Shown: piece after piece, positions 32,615-46,000 of the stretch
How positions within the stretch are numbered: position 1 is the first letter of the stretch
Layout: every line of letters begins with the position of its first letter
Assembly (NCBI GenBank): GCA_034670405.1
Contig: JAXDDX010000072.1
Span: 1,860,001-1,924,000, forward strand
DNA: 64,000 bases
Direction of reading: 5' to 3'
From: Hoplostethus atlanticus
Lineage: Eukaryota > Chordata > Actinopteri > Trachichthyiformes > Trachichthyidae
The notes under the pieces: model-generated
Seen by the model: the letters and a program-made list of their open reading frames with translations, nothing else
Told to the model about the DNA's origin: nothing
The model's database searches: none
Translations under genes and position numbers: made by a program

Positions 32615-33722
32615 AGCAACGGCTTGCGGCGCTGCTGAGAGCTGCATTTTGAGATGAGGCAAATGGGATTGGTTGTTCACCTGGGCATGGGCATGCTCTG
32701 AGAGGGGCTGGATTATGTTAAGAAGCGCCCGTTATGACGTCCAAAGGGGCTACTTTCTGAAACGGCCTGTTTTTGGCCCAATTTGGCACCGTTTTTGGAA
32801 AAAGGAAAATACAGAAAAAGGGGTTGACTTCCAGATTTCATATTTTCTCAGCTACTTAGGTCAACGATAACCTGTGGAACATGTATAAGGGCCAGGAATA
32901 AGCAGTTTTCCATAATATGACCCCTTTAAATCACTGAACCCTCGGGGCGCAAAATACTCATATGTTTGGGGGGGGGGGGGGGTGCACAACGGCAGCAATG
33001 GGATGGAAACAAAAACACTCTGATTTTGCATGACATACAAATGTGGCTCTGCTAGAGACTGGGTGGAGAAAAGAGAAGGATGGGAGAAAGGAGGAAGGCC
33101 ACAAACCAGAGAAACCAGCATCTTTGGCTTTACTAAAGAGGATCAACATGGTGGAAGTGAGTTTTCCCATCAGCCTCTCTCTCCTTCCACCATCTGCTGT
33201 TGTGAAAAACTCTGAAAGCTTTAGCCATGTTAGCGCTGGAATAGCAGCGCCCACTTCCTGTTTTGTGCCGTAAAGCAATCCAGCAGATTTCCCTCCAAAT
33301 CCGACCCTGTGGCACACAATGTAAAATGCAGAGGGGAGGCTGGTAGAGGCTGCCAGTCTTCTTGACAATGGTCTTGTTTGTTTACAGGTAAATATACTAA
33401 TGTCTCAACATTAACGTGGTGATGATTTATTGATGTTACAATTATACACACAGCACCTTTAACCTTGACTAGCTGGCTGTTGCTGCACCCCAACCAGACG
33501 GTGAAAAGACGATATAGTATATGAAAAAGATTTCAGTGCTTATGCCCCAATAGTCTAAGAAACTAAGCTTGCACTACCTGCCTACCCACGTCAGCTACTG
33601 TCTGTCTTTATCCACCCAGTCAATGTCTGTCCTGTTTAGTATTCACATCATACTCAGCTCCACAATCATAAGTCTGGGCTTCCCCAGGACAAACCCTGCC
33701 GCTCAGCAATAAGCTGGGATCT

Positions 33723-33826
<104 letters not shown>

Positions 33827-36116
33827 CCCCTCTGAGCCAGAGCTTGGACTTGTGAGTGAGTGTATCAGCTCGGAGACCACAGAAAGAGGTCCAACCTAAA
33901 GACTAAACTCCAACGACAGCTATTATTATTAAATAGCAACAGTAAAAAGGTGTGTTTTAAATGTACTCCAAACAACCCTTGGCTGGATTGTCAAGGCAGC
34001 AAAGAGGAAGGTTGGAACATAGTGTGTGTGTGTGTGTACACGTGTAGGAGTGTATTTAAGCTTCATCTTTCACCTCTCCCTGCTACGTCTGCCCGCCTGT
34101 TAAGACTACAGTTACCTGAAGGCACAGAGAATGCAAAGAGGTGAAGGATGCTGGAGAGCAAGAGGAAGAAGACAAAAACAAAAAAGACTAAAGACGAAAA
34201 ACTGCATACAGCAAGACGCTGTCAAAATCATGATGCGGAAACTGAGGCAGGACAAGATTTGAAAAAATGCACACATAATGTAAATGAGTAGACCGAGAAA
34301 GAGATACAGAGAGATGTAGAGTAGTATTGGTAGAGGCAGAGAGAGAGACGTGGGCGGCGGCAGGCTGCTGGTGGTGAGCTGTGTGAGAGGCCAAAAATAA
34401 CCCCGCCGAAAATACTGAAATCACAGCGCAAAGACACAGACACAGACACACACACACAGAGAAACAGAGAAGTATTGATGCTGCCAGGGGCATAAGCAAA
34501 AAAAAAGCAGGTGTTGACCAACATTCAGATAGTGTGTTGGAGTGAAAGGGAAGTCGAGTGGGAAATGGAAAAAGGGAGGGGGTGAGGTGACGCTGGATAC
34601 TGTAGAGCACAATACATTACTAAGAAACTAAAAGTAAACATGCACAAATTAGTTACAGATAGGTCTGCACACAAACTCCCAGACTGACGCAAGAGGGTAA
34701 CAGCAGGACTAGTGTTTGTGTTGTGTTATAAGGCCCTGCTGGAAAGTACCCTTGTACAAAGCCTGAACAGGTCCCTATTGTACTGTATTGTAGGGCTTTT
34801 CCAATGATAAACTATAAGAGCATGCTTCATCTATTGTCAACTACTCACAAGTGATAGTTCAACAGGTAAAGCGTGGTGCTAACTCTTTCAGAATAAAGGG
34901 ATTTGGACCACTTATGCTAAAAAAAACAACAATATGGCAGTGAGCAATCAGCAGTGTCACTCATATAAACCAACACTCCATTCTGCACAACACACAGTTA
35001 ATGTCCACTGAACCACAATGGTCGCAGGCATGGTGAAGCTCCCTATTTGCTTGAATGTGGATTGTGGGAAGTTGAGTGTCAAGAAATTCTAAGCATAGCG
35101 GCAAGGGGGCGGCACCAAAAGTAGAGCTCAACTCGCAAATTTCAGGTGTCTGGAGCAAGCAAGCAAACAGAATGGCAGGTGTCCGTTTGAATGATGTCCC
35201 ACCAGAGAGAAAAAGTCTGAAAAACAACTTCTAAACTAAGTAGCATTCAATTGAGAATTTATTTAGCAATAGGCCCTTCATCACCAAATTCGCCTACACC
35301 CATTTCCACACCTACAGGCGTCCAAAATTGTCAAGCATCAGGAGTGTTATCAGTGGACATTCAGCCATAAGCTTTGATAGCATGCAGGAATACTCTTGTC
35401 TAGTTTGTGTGAATCCACTGCAGGTCGCCCCACCGCTATGACTCCCCGCTCCAAATCTCTCCGTACCCTCTATCCAGGCAGCTTTAACTGAATCACACCA
35501 CAGGCATGCTTTCCACCTGGCCATGCAAGATGTGGTGGGAGGCAAGATGATGGCCAGTGCGCCGGCAGGCAGGTGGCATTGCCAGGGGAAGCTGCTGTCA
35601 GCACCCTGCCTACGATCGCTGCCAGCCAGACATTCAGACGGCCAGAGCACTGTCATCGGCAGGCCAAGAGCCATCTGTCATAATCCTACATCTGACACCC
35701 GAACGTCACGATCCCACCTCCTAATACCCGTTATACCGTCGACTCACAGAATGCTCTCTTGCATCAGACCTCTGTCTGGTTTTGATGAACTACAGTCAAG
35801 CAGGAAGACATGCTTCCACTGCAAAAGGGACTAAAGAGGTTCAGTAAATCATTAAAGGAATGATTAAATGGATGATTAAGTCTAGATTATCCTTGGTTGC
35901 AGTAATTCATCCTAGGAGACATATTGGGTTATTTTCTATCCCTGGAAAATTGGATTTTAAGTATGAGCCACTACTCATTTGTTTCCATGGTAGGAAATAA
36001 CTTGATAATCACAAGACAAGTGATCAAGGGATCAGAGTTTCCTCCAGCCTTGTAATGACATGAAATTGATAAGATACATCATTCGATTTGAATTTCCACT
36101 ATCATCAAGTGTGTGA

Positions 36117-36271
<155 letters not shown>

Positions 36272-37633
36272 CTTGCCTGCTTTCAAGCAGAGTTTGAATA
36301 CTGTAGCCAGACTGTAATTATAATGTGCCGGCTGAACGGTTAGGTTGTTCACAGATCATGCGATGTAGTGTAAACAGGAAGTGGAAGGGGCCAGCTGTTA
36401 GAGACAAAGAGAGAGCGAGAGAGGGAGGCCAGTTGGGTCGCCATCCCACCATTTATAAAAAAAACAACAACAATCACAGCCCTCTACTATTGGCCACTGG
36501 AAGCTGTCCAGTACAACCATGGTGAGCTTTAGACCATGGAACAGGTCCACTAGATAAAGTGCCTTGCTTAAGATCACCTCAGAAGTAGCCGCTTCTAACA
36601 CCGTAGCGGCACCATACCTTACATTACTTTGACATTTCAGCCAACAGAGCTTAAAATAAACTGAATGGGCCTCTCTACAAAGGCTGTCCCAGGTATCCCA
36701 GGTTGTGTTATGCATCATCATTCAGACATTGCATAGCAGCATGGTGTTGCCATTGAGACTTTCTCACCAGCATTTTCACACTGCAGAGTTCTCTGCAGAG
36801 ATGCAGCGCTGCGAGCCTTTGTGGGTGCCGACTTCGACCCAGACGCGAACCCGGTAAGGGCTCACTGAAACGAGGTGTCAAACAGTTTTCACAGCTCTTA
36901 AACTGGGGGCGGTGTAATCACGGGCCTTTAGTGGTAAAGTCAAAGTTATGATATTGCTAAATAGTGCAGTGCAACATTTCAGTTTCAAGAATGCACCATT
37001 TAACATACACTATTTGGTGGATGCTTTGGTGGACCATGAGTGTATAGATGTAACATTTTCATTTTTCAGTTACTTTTTAAATTGAATGTTGCTAGCGAAA
37101 TGCTAATCGTTCGGGAAAGGGACTAAAACAATCAGCTATAGCTTTAGCCATCTGTAAGCAGAATTAGCAATGTGATGAGGGCTTTATTGTAGCGTACTGT
37201 GTAATATCAATGGTGACTGTGTTTTGATGTGGCTATCTGTGCTTTTCACAGCTCAACAATTCAGTATGTCCCCAAGCTTTTCGCAGGAAGACACCAGCCT
37301 GAAAAATTCCCCTTTGGGTTCCTGCCAGCGCTAAGGGCATAAGGGAGGAATAAATTTCCATCTGTTTCTTGTTAAATGTCCTTTTCTCTTCACCCGAGAC
37401 ATGCCAAACATGCCCGGAAAAAACTCCCCAATGTGATAAAATAAAAAGGGAAGCTATCATGGCTTTTCAGACAGACAGAAAGATTATGGTGCACTGCCAA
37501 ACATTTTCTGACATGAGCCATTCAAGCGCTACAGTAAGTGTCAGTCCCAGTTGAAGCAGATCACCCATGTCAAACCTACAACTAGTGTGGGGAAAAGAAC
37601 CACTAAAGTTCTACTTTTAAAAGGCACTTTTCA

Positions 37634-37795
37634 TATCTTACTCTTAGTTTGTAGATGGGACAAAATGCACGTAATTGACATTAATGGCATCATCTCACTC
37701 TCTGCGGACCAGCAGGTCACCATTAGCAGTGCTGTGTCACATCGGGGTTTCAAGAGCCATGATGTAGGAAGAACAATGCTTCCTCTCAAAATGCC
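37634..37795 (+). repeat. left arm of 162-bp near-identical inverted repeat
   Basis: Begins TATCTTACTCTTAGTTTG and ends CCTCTCAAAATGCC. It is the reverse complement of 40188-40349, with only two mismatches noted in a by-eye alignment (about 99%). Similarity stops abruptly at both ends. Confidence 0.93.
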
Positions 37796-40187
37796 TCCAC
37801 CATTTTTCCAGCCTCCCGTATTGGACAGCTCTCGATGCATTGATTTCACATTACTTGGGCTGGACTGGGGTAGTGAATGTATTGTATGAAGTGAGGGAAA
37901 AAAGAAGTTGCGTTTAACCTACTACTATCCCATAGAACGTCCAGAGGGTGTCCCCCCCCCCCCCCATAGCTGAAACTTGCAAAATTGAACTGAAGGGAAA
38001 TTATATATGAACCCCAATTTTTCCCCAAAGAACAAACTGATATTGGCCCGATGTGTAGCGTTTTCATCAAAATTATGAAATGGACTGCAACCCGCGCTAT
38101 TTCCAAAACTGGGGCCAAATATAGACCCCCAAAATCTAAATGAATCCCTATCAAAGAAATTGAATTGTGAAAAATTCTATTTCCAATTGCTTTGGAATGT
38201 AGCAACCCCCACTCATCTGGTAGAGGTGCAGGTTAAAATAAACATATATTGTACATATATTTGTCCAAGTGTTTCATTAATGGGTGTAAGTATTTAGTAG
38301 TATATGTCAATGTGTGAGCATTCCTTATGTGTGTGACCATTTTGAGTATGTGAGAGACAAGAGAAAAAGACCGGAATGACAATGAAAGGATGGATGGAGG
38401 GAGAATCGAGGGCAGGTGTGAAAACATAGAGAAAGCGAGGGGAATATATTTTAGTTGTTAAGAGAATGTGTACGCTGTGATGACAGGGAGAGAAGGGAAC
38501 GCAAGCTGAATGGCAATAGGAGGAGAGAGAACTAAAGACGATGGAAGTGATGGAAATGGAGGTGTGAAGGAGAGAGAGTGAAGGGAGGGTGAGGAGTCAG
38601 GAGAGACGCCAGGTGAGAGAAAAGGTGGGTAAAAAAAAGAAGGATTTTTAATCTATATTGGTCTCGGAGTGTGATTGTGTGTGTATTTTGATGTACTTGC
38701 TGGGGATAACACCTTTTCGAGGACATGTTTGGATGTTTTCGTTGGAAAGTGTTTGTGTGCCATCTACATCTATAGGGTGCCTGAGACGTCTGGAAGGACA
38801 AGTATATCCTTGTGGTGATGTGACTAAGAGCGCCCCGTCCCCTTATACCAGCCTGCTCTCTTTTCACACTTCTTTGCTCTCGTCTCTCGAAGGACTGGAG
38901 ATGGAGGGGAGGATTCAGCCAACAGCCAGTGAGGCGCTAACAGCCTATCTGTCTATCTTGTCTGTCTTGTCTGGATATCTACATCTGCCGTTCTGCTTGG
39001 CTGCCTCACAGTCTTGTTTGTCATTCCAGCAGCCTGACTGTCTATGAGTGTTTACTTGGGTTAGACCGATATATTGGACGGATATCGGCATAAAAAAAAT
39101 TAAAACACAAAAAAACGCAGATATTGTCCAGTCAAGGTCGTTCCCCTCTGATGTGATGGAGGTCCCTCCCTAACCACAGCTAGTGAATATGCGTGAATAT
39201 GTATTGAATATGTATTGGCTTCTTATCCTTCTGCTTCTTCTTCTTCTGCCATTTCTCAAACTGCCACAAGATGGTAAATGATAGACATGAAATTTGGTAG
39301 AATGACCGATGTGCAAATGCCTCACAAAAACACATGACCCCAGTCGGCCACATGGGGACCGACCTACAACAATGGCATATAAACAGGCCTTATTGGATAA
39401 ACAATATGGCCGCCACTGCCCAATGAAATTGACAAAGGGCGTGACAAGAAATTGACCATAACACAGACCCTTTGTTATCACAAAACTTGACTTATACATT
39501 CAGTAGAAATGCCCAAACAAAAATTACCCAATAGGGGGCGCCACAAATGCCAAAAATGTGTATCTCCTAATGTGATTAGTGGAAGTTGTTGGTTGTGATT
39601 GGCTGGTGTGGGCGTGGCCTAGGAGCACTTACGTGTGGCCTATCCCATCATGGCTACTATTATTATGACTATGACTTTCTTGTGATCTAAGAATTGAAGC
39701 TTATTCTACTGCTGCATTCACTGTTGTCATTGGACGTGTTAAGAGCAGTTACCCTAAACCCTGGAGTGATTCACCCCTTAGTTTGCTTCCTTTGGCCATT
39801 TGAAAACACGGCAATCTGAGACCTTGTTAAGAGGGATGCTTCATGGTACGTTTCCAAACAAACCCTGGCACTTCGTTTTGGAGTGATCCTACCCAGCATT
39901 GTGCATCATGGGTTAAACACATGAATGAATTATGGATTAAGGACAAGTTTTCCCTGGAACAAAGTCCTTTCCTGCATCAAATTACTAACGGATGAAGGAA
40001 ATGACTGCTCCCGCGTGGCTTTGGCTGATAAATTATGGTTTGCTGTGCGAAACGTAACAAAAGCAACTCACCCCTGATTCGGACCAAAGCAAACAGACTA
40101 GAGATTTGAAAATGCCCTGAAGTCAGCCAATAATCTAGCCAATTTAGCCAATAATCTCATCCAGAAGTCATTCTGGATGAGATTATT
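37796..40187. other. 2.4-kb segment between the inverted repeat arms
   Basis: It contains a C15 run (37952-37966), low-complexity GA-rich stretches, and fish repeat-like sequence near 39180-39560 (CTTCTTCTTCTTCTGCC and later words). A perfect 20-bp palindrome abuts the right arm. No coding sequence was recognised. Confidence 0.6.
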
Positions 40188-40190
40188 GGC
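40147..40190. repeat. perfect 20-bp hairpin, 4-nt loop
   Basis: GCCAATAATCTCATCCAGAA, loop GTCA, then the exact reverse complement. The right arm of the hairpin runs into the inner end of the inverted repeat arm at 40188. Confidence 0.95.
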
Positions 40191-40349
40191 ATTTTGAGAG
40201 GAAGCATTGTTCTTCCTACATCATGGCTATTGAAACCCCGATGTGACACAGCGCTGCTAATGGTGACCTGCTGGTCCGCAGAGAGTGAGATGATGCCATT
40301 AATGTCAATTACGTGCATTTTGTCCCATCTACAAACTAAGAGTAAGATA
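40188..40349 (-). repeat. right arm of 162-bp near-identical inverted repeat
   Basis: The inverted partner of 37634-37795, with the same length and two mismatches noted. Confidence 0.93.
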
Positions 40350-42324
40350 AACGTAATGTAAAAGTTGACCTCACCGCCAATGTGTATAAACTGGCCATAG
40401 CGCTTTGGTTTATTCTAACCATCTATTTTGGGTTTTCTCCTTCCCCCTCATCTCCTCATGCAAATCAGTCCAGATAACACCCGATCCATTCAAATAGGAG
40501 CCGGGGTTCAAGTTCAGCATTGTGTTTCGCAATCAACACCAGGAGGGGGATTTGAATAGCTGGACGAGGCTCAGAAATCCATTCATTATCTGCTTATGTT
40601 CAAAAGATGGCAGTGAATGTAAGGGGAGACAAATTCAAGAGATGAGTAAGGGGAGAGACAGAACAGAGGGAGTCTGGGAGAAATAAAGTGAGTGGCTGAC
40701 AGAGAGGGAAATGGAGAAAGAAAGAGGAAGAGAGAGAGACAGAACATGAGGGAGGAAGGAAGAGAAAGACAGCAAGTCAGACGTATAACCTTCCCCAGAC
40801 TGATGCTCACTCACTCCTCTCTTCCTGAGCTCCTCTGATCTCCTTAGATCACAGCATAGTGTGTTTTTCTTTCTCCTGCATGGTAACGCCAAACTGACCA
40901 GGTTTCTCACCTGGATTTTGTGACGCACAAACTCCTCCCCAAAGATCTGACCAGTGATTGGTTGACCTCATACCCAATTATTTACCCATCTGATTCTACT
41001 GACCTACTTGGTTTAACTGATGCAAGAGGAGCTTCACTTATTTTTGCACCTGCACTAATTGCCTTTTAACTATTTTCCTCTAAAAACACAAAATTGGTGA
41101 ATATATTTTTTTATTCAAGTAGTACGTTTTCAGCGTGTTTTTTATGTTATTATAGTATTTATTTTTCAAAGGAAATGGAACTCAGTGCACCATCACATCA
41201 GACCCGTCATCATGTCCTGTCATGTGTGACAACATGCCCAGACATGGGGAACGTTGCCACACGTTGTCAAGTGGCATTTCATGAGTAATAACTTTTGCAT
41301 GTGGAAAAGAATATTAAAAATGTAATTGTGCATTTTTTTGGGAAGACCTTAATCTAACTAGAAAAATAAATATTGTATAGTAAGGCACTGCTGAGAAATG
41401 AATAAATAATAAATAAAACGTGTGACAACATGCCCCAGTCTCCCCTATGTGGGTGTGCATCTACGGGAAATGAGTCTTCTGTGCAGAGGAGGGGAAAAGG
41501 AACGAAGGTGTAGATGGGGTTAGACCAGGTCCTAGGACATCACACAGCTGTCTGTGTGGAAACCCCGGGGGAGGCTATGTCCTCTCATGTTAGCCTGGGT
41601 CAAAGATGGTCTATGTTTAAGAAGATAAACCACTCAATATTAAACAGCTGGCCCACCTTCTGGTCTGCAAAAGTGGGTCCTCCCATTTTGCTTCCCAGAG
41701 AGCATAGCCACGCAAAACGCTGCTACAATTGTGATGGACCGATCTCAAAAACTTGTTACAATAACATTATTTTTTACCTGTTCATTTTTTACCTTTTGAC
41801 GTGAGTGTAATTTGGTTCAAATAAATCTTTGCTGTTCTTCACAGAAGGATATCTGCAACAGAAGCCCATATCTCATCAACTTTTCCATTACCGCCAAAGC
41901 CTTGAGCGCAGGTGTGCAATTTCTTTCTGCCACTCTTTGTGATGATGTTGGTGGAACCTAGAAAAAGAGGCAAAGTAAAAAAAATCCCTGCTTCTTCCTC
42001 CTCTCAGCCTGAGTGCAGCCGGCTTAAAGGCCAGACCCCACAATCCACTCTCCAACCGCTATCTAATCCTTCGTTCGAACACAGGGAGTGCTCTGGCTTT
42101 TAGATAAACTAGATGAGCACAGAAAGCTCCTCTCCTGACTCCCAAAGTGCAGAACCAAGCCTGGTGCATGGCAATAGTATTAAAGCAAACAATGGCATGT
42201 CAGAGGCATACCTTTAAAACAAATCTGTACTCCTATAAGTTTAAGACGTATACTATACAAATATCACTAAACAAGGAACATTATTTAAGAATATTGTAGT
42301 GATATCATAGGAGATAAAAGTACT

Positions 42325-42640
42325 ATAAACTCACCATAGTATACACACACAATAAGTAACTAGAATATTATAGTGGTGCAATTGGAGATTAAAACAGGTC
42401 GCCCACCGATGCACCTCTGGGCCAGTCAGTAACAAATATGTCACCTTGTTTTGACCTGTAATTATAGCGCCCCCAACCAGTTGGCCAACCAGTTTCGTCA
42501 AAATCTCATCAGTAGTTTCAGAGATATTACGCATGATAGACAGATGAACATAAAGTACAATAAGGCTAGTATAAACTCACTATTGAGCACCACAGACACA
42601 GTAAGTCATTATGGGAATATTGTAGTGAGTGCAATATGAT
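42325..42640. repeat. degenerate direct repeat, two units
   Basis: TAAACTCACCATAGTATAC… (from about 42329) and TAAACTCACTATTGAGCAC… (from about 42572) share a spaced pattern ending AATATTRTAGTGRKTGCAAT. They look like two diverged units. The intervening text (GCGCCCCCAACCAGTTGG) resembles common fish repeats. Confidence 0.45.
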
Positions 42641-42878
42641 ATTCCAATGCAAGATGTTGCAACAGTGCAGTATGCAGTCCCGCCAGCCCATACGAATGAC
42701 ACACACTCCTGCAGTGTCTCTGCAAGCTCAGACTTGTTTTAACCAACAGAGGTAGAACTAATGGATGTAAATAACCCAAATTACTGGGCGTGGGTCCACA
42801 TTCCACTCCATTTCTTCAAAAACATTTGCAAAAATAAAGACACAGGCATGCATGTGTTTAAGCATGCACACACGTGCG

Positions 42879-42885
<7 letters not shown>

Positions 42886-42932
<47 letters not shown>
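42886..42932. repeat. (CA)n microsatellite
   Basis: A CA array on the plus strand; a second lies at 43054-43084. Confidence 0.95.
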
Positions 42933-42934
<2 letters not shown>

Positions 42935-43052
42935 TCGTAGTATTGCTTATCATCCAGGGTTTAAGGTTAGCATCAAAAGCTATGATGCAGCAAGTCGGCT
43001 GACCTGATCATGGCTTTACACTTTTACCCCCAAATACACAATACAAGTTCTT

Positions 43053-43089
<37 letters not shown>

Positions 43090-46000
43090 ATAAAAGTACA
43101 AAACCTCTTAGAAAAACAAAACCATGTTGTGTAGGAGCTAGCTATACTGTAATCTCTATAGTTTGCTTTAACCTTTTGATCATTTCTGGATTAGTGAGTA
43201 AATAATACTGCAATAAAATCTTCAGACTGATATTGGGGGGGGGGGGGAGGAAAGTTACACCCCATATAAAACAATAAATACTTGTTGATATAATAATGTA
43301 TTGCATTGTTAGGAAACATATTGCAATATCTCTGAGTCTGAGGATGTTTTACCACATTATCCAGCAGCTATTGCATTAAACACACTGACTCTCTGCAATG
43401 TCTGACATCTAATGTGTGAATGAAATCATCAGTCCAGAGAAAACACATACTTCATATATTCATTAGCATTACATACTCTAGTTAATAGGGAGCCTTTGGT
43501 TCACTTCTGCCTATCCTATTACATTACAGCTTGCTTGATATAAGGAAACTACTAACAGTACGGTCCCAATTCTGAAATCTTATAGGTCAAAGTGATATTT
43601 ATTCCTCGGCCTGATTTCGGTGGAATTCTTCTCACTAAAATTCAAGATTAAGCGTATTTACATTTACTACACTACATTAGTCAGCATCCGTTTCAATACA
43701 AACAAGGCACAACTTCCTAGTTTGAAATATTCCAAATGCGTAGCGAGGAACTTTTGCTTTACATTGAAGTAGTGTGTAGTGTAGAAGTGATGGCAGTCTG
43801 GAACAAAACAAGACTGAGCTTGATAGTGAACCTACTTGCTAATGTTGTTGTTTGGCTCTAGAGTAGTGTAATATTTCTGTAATTGCACTTTTAAGTCAAG
43901 TCTTTTCCCCCAAAAGTTACAAGCATAAAGTTACGTATCATAATTATGTAACTGTGGATGCCGCAAGATGATTTTCAACAAAATGTATTGCTTTGTTTAG
44001 TAGATATAAGACGTGTTCCCCTGTGTCTATGGAAAAATTGCACTAGTCAGCTAACCACTACTAAAGCAGTGGGAGGTCTTTGGTTAACTTCTGCTTCGGC
44101 TCCCCACTGCTGTCTATCGTGTCGTTGACAAAAATGGCAGATTGGAATTTTAGTTCTACAAACTTCTAGAAACTTCAAAATAAAAATGGCAGTGACTTAT
44201 TTCCCGCCCCCCCTTATTCATTCATGATCTTTGAAGGGTATCTATCTAGCTTACCAGATTTCAAAATACAGTTACAAAGATATTAAAAAAAAAAAAAGAA
44301 CATCAAATTGATAGCAAAAGCACTTAAGCCATGGAAATATTAAAGCAAGCCAAGAAACATTAAAGTAGCTTACCATATAAGGAATGTCAAATACAATTAA
44401 TAAAAGAACATTACATAAAAGAAAGCCTATAAATGTGAAATTTAAATTAATTCTCAAAACTTTATAGACTTGCTTTTATGTAATGATGAACCTTAATCCT
44501 TTAATCTACCCATGACTCCTTACCCTAAAACTTTCCCTCATCAGGCCCATTTTTTATTTTTGTGACCTTGTTTTGCAAGGAAAGTTAATCCTCACACACA
44601 CACGCGCGCACGCGCACGCGCACGCACACGCACTTTCGGTGGACTACGTTTTGCCTATATCTCTGCTGCTCTAACATGTGACCCGTCTGACCAAGGTCTG
44701 CCAAACCCCAGGCACATATGGCTCTGGGAACATCCCCCGCAGGCGACCTTTATTTACCACCGCCCACACACTCTCACATCTCTCACTTTCATCTTTTCCT
44801 GCCCTATTCATCATTGCTTTCTTTTACCGTCTTCATCACTTCTATCACCTCTTCTTCTTTTCATCTCCTTCTCTCCTGTCATCCCTTCATCCCCCTCTCC
44901 CAGATTATTAACAGAGGTATTTTGTATGTTTGTATGCATATATGGCATCTTGTAACCTCAGATTCCCTGACCCCTTAACACTGCAGCTCAAGCTCATTCA
45001 CGGCCAAGTCACTGCTAAACAAAACATGGTTTAGTCTGAACCAAATGTATATGCTTACAGCAAAGCAGCACAAAGGATAGAGGATATCCATTTCATAATG
45101 ATATAGTATCAATGAAAAGGTGCACACAAACAGGGGAATCAAATAACCAATTCTGCATGAGAAAGTGGTGTAGCTTGTTATATCACCTAGTTGAAGATGG
45201 TAAGAATGGTGACAGTTAAGACTGAGAAGCCCCTGAGGCGTAGACAAAGCAATCATGGAGAAATTTAAGGGCTGGGCAGCTTTGCGTCACTTGTGTCAGC
45301 TCCAATTGTTATGAGTCTAGCAATCAATGCAGAATGAAATTGTGATATGAAATGATATTAGTTTTCCTAATTCTCCTCCTTTCGCTGCACCTGGAGGGCA
45401 GTAAGCGCGTTCTAACAGTCTCCCAGTGAGTATCGTTAACTTTAGCTAGATCCTCAATTTCTTCTTCAAGAGCAGCTCACCCTTTGCCTTTGAGCAGGAA
45501 AAACAGGAAGAGTAGCATGATGATATGCTGACTTGAGTGCAGGACAATGTTTTACTGGTGCACTGTGAGGCTTTAGAGGAAGGGTTTAATCTATGAATTA
45601 GTCCACAAGTACTGTACCACTCTGTGCAGATTGAACAGAGTTCTCTCTTCATTTTCTTAAATGTCGACATCATCCATGTGGCCAGGAATGGGCCAGATCA
45701 ATTTAGCTGACAACTGCAGCCAAACGGCCCTCGGATCACATCCTGTCCTGACCTGCCTGCGGTGGGAACTCGTCAAGGTCAAAGGTGAATTACATAATAC
45801 GTTCCAGCGAAATAGCTCTAAAGGCTCGCGGTTTCGTTTTCCGACCTACTTTGCCAATCTGTTTTCAACACTGTAGAGTCAATTTTCCTTGAACACTACT
45901 TATCATACCGCAAAAGGGAAATAAAACGCTTCCCCCCCGACGTTCCCCTCGATCCAAGCTAACGGGCGCCACAGTGGCTAGGTCGGCATGCAAACTAATA

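Larger units (their letters stand above)
31078..32929 (+). mobile_element. TTAA-bounded DNA element, about 1.85 kb, with coding remnant
   Basis: The left border is TTAAAGGGGGGGTATTG and the right border ATAATATGACCCCTTTAA, giving TTAA-AGGGG at both ends. A plus-strand frame at 31411-31527 reads APEPTLRPDMFEPESDPE then WEEAAEAVP, and may be the first exon of a transposon-borne protein. I have seen similar acidic FEPES starts in fish repeat-encoded proteins but cannot prove the family. Nested inside are a large hairpin (31244-31351) and an inverted-repeat element (32362-32614). Confidence 0.5.

Noticed and set aside
35312-35834. Overlapping open frames above 100 codons on both strands
   Set aside because: No known domain, no splice context and composition like a GC-richer intron patch.
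36787-36852. Plus-strand stretch between CTGCAG and GTAAGGG, exon-like
   Set aside because: No recognisable protein in any frame, on the opposite strand from the gene, and too short to separate from chance.
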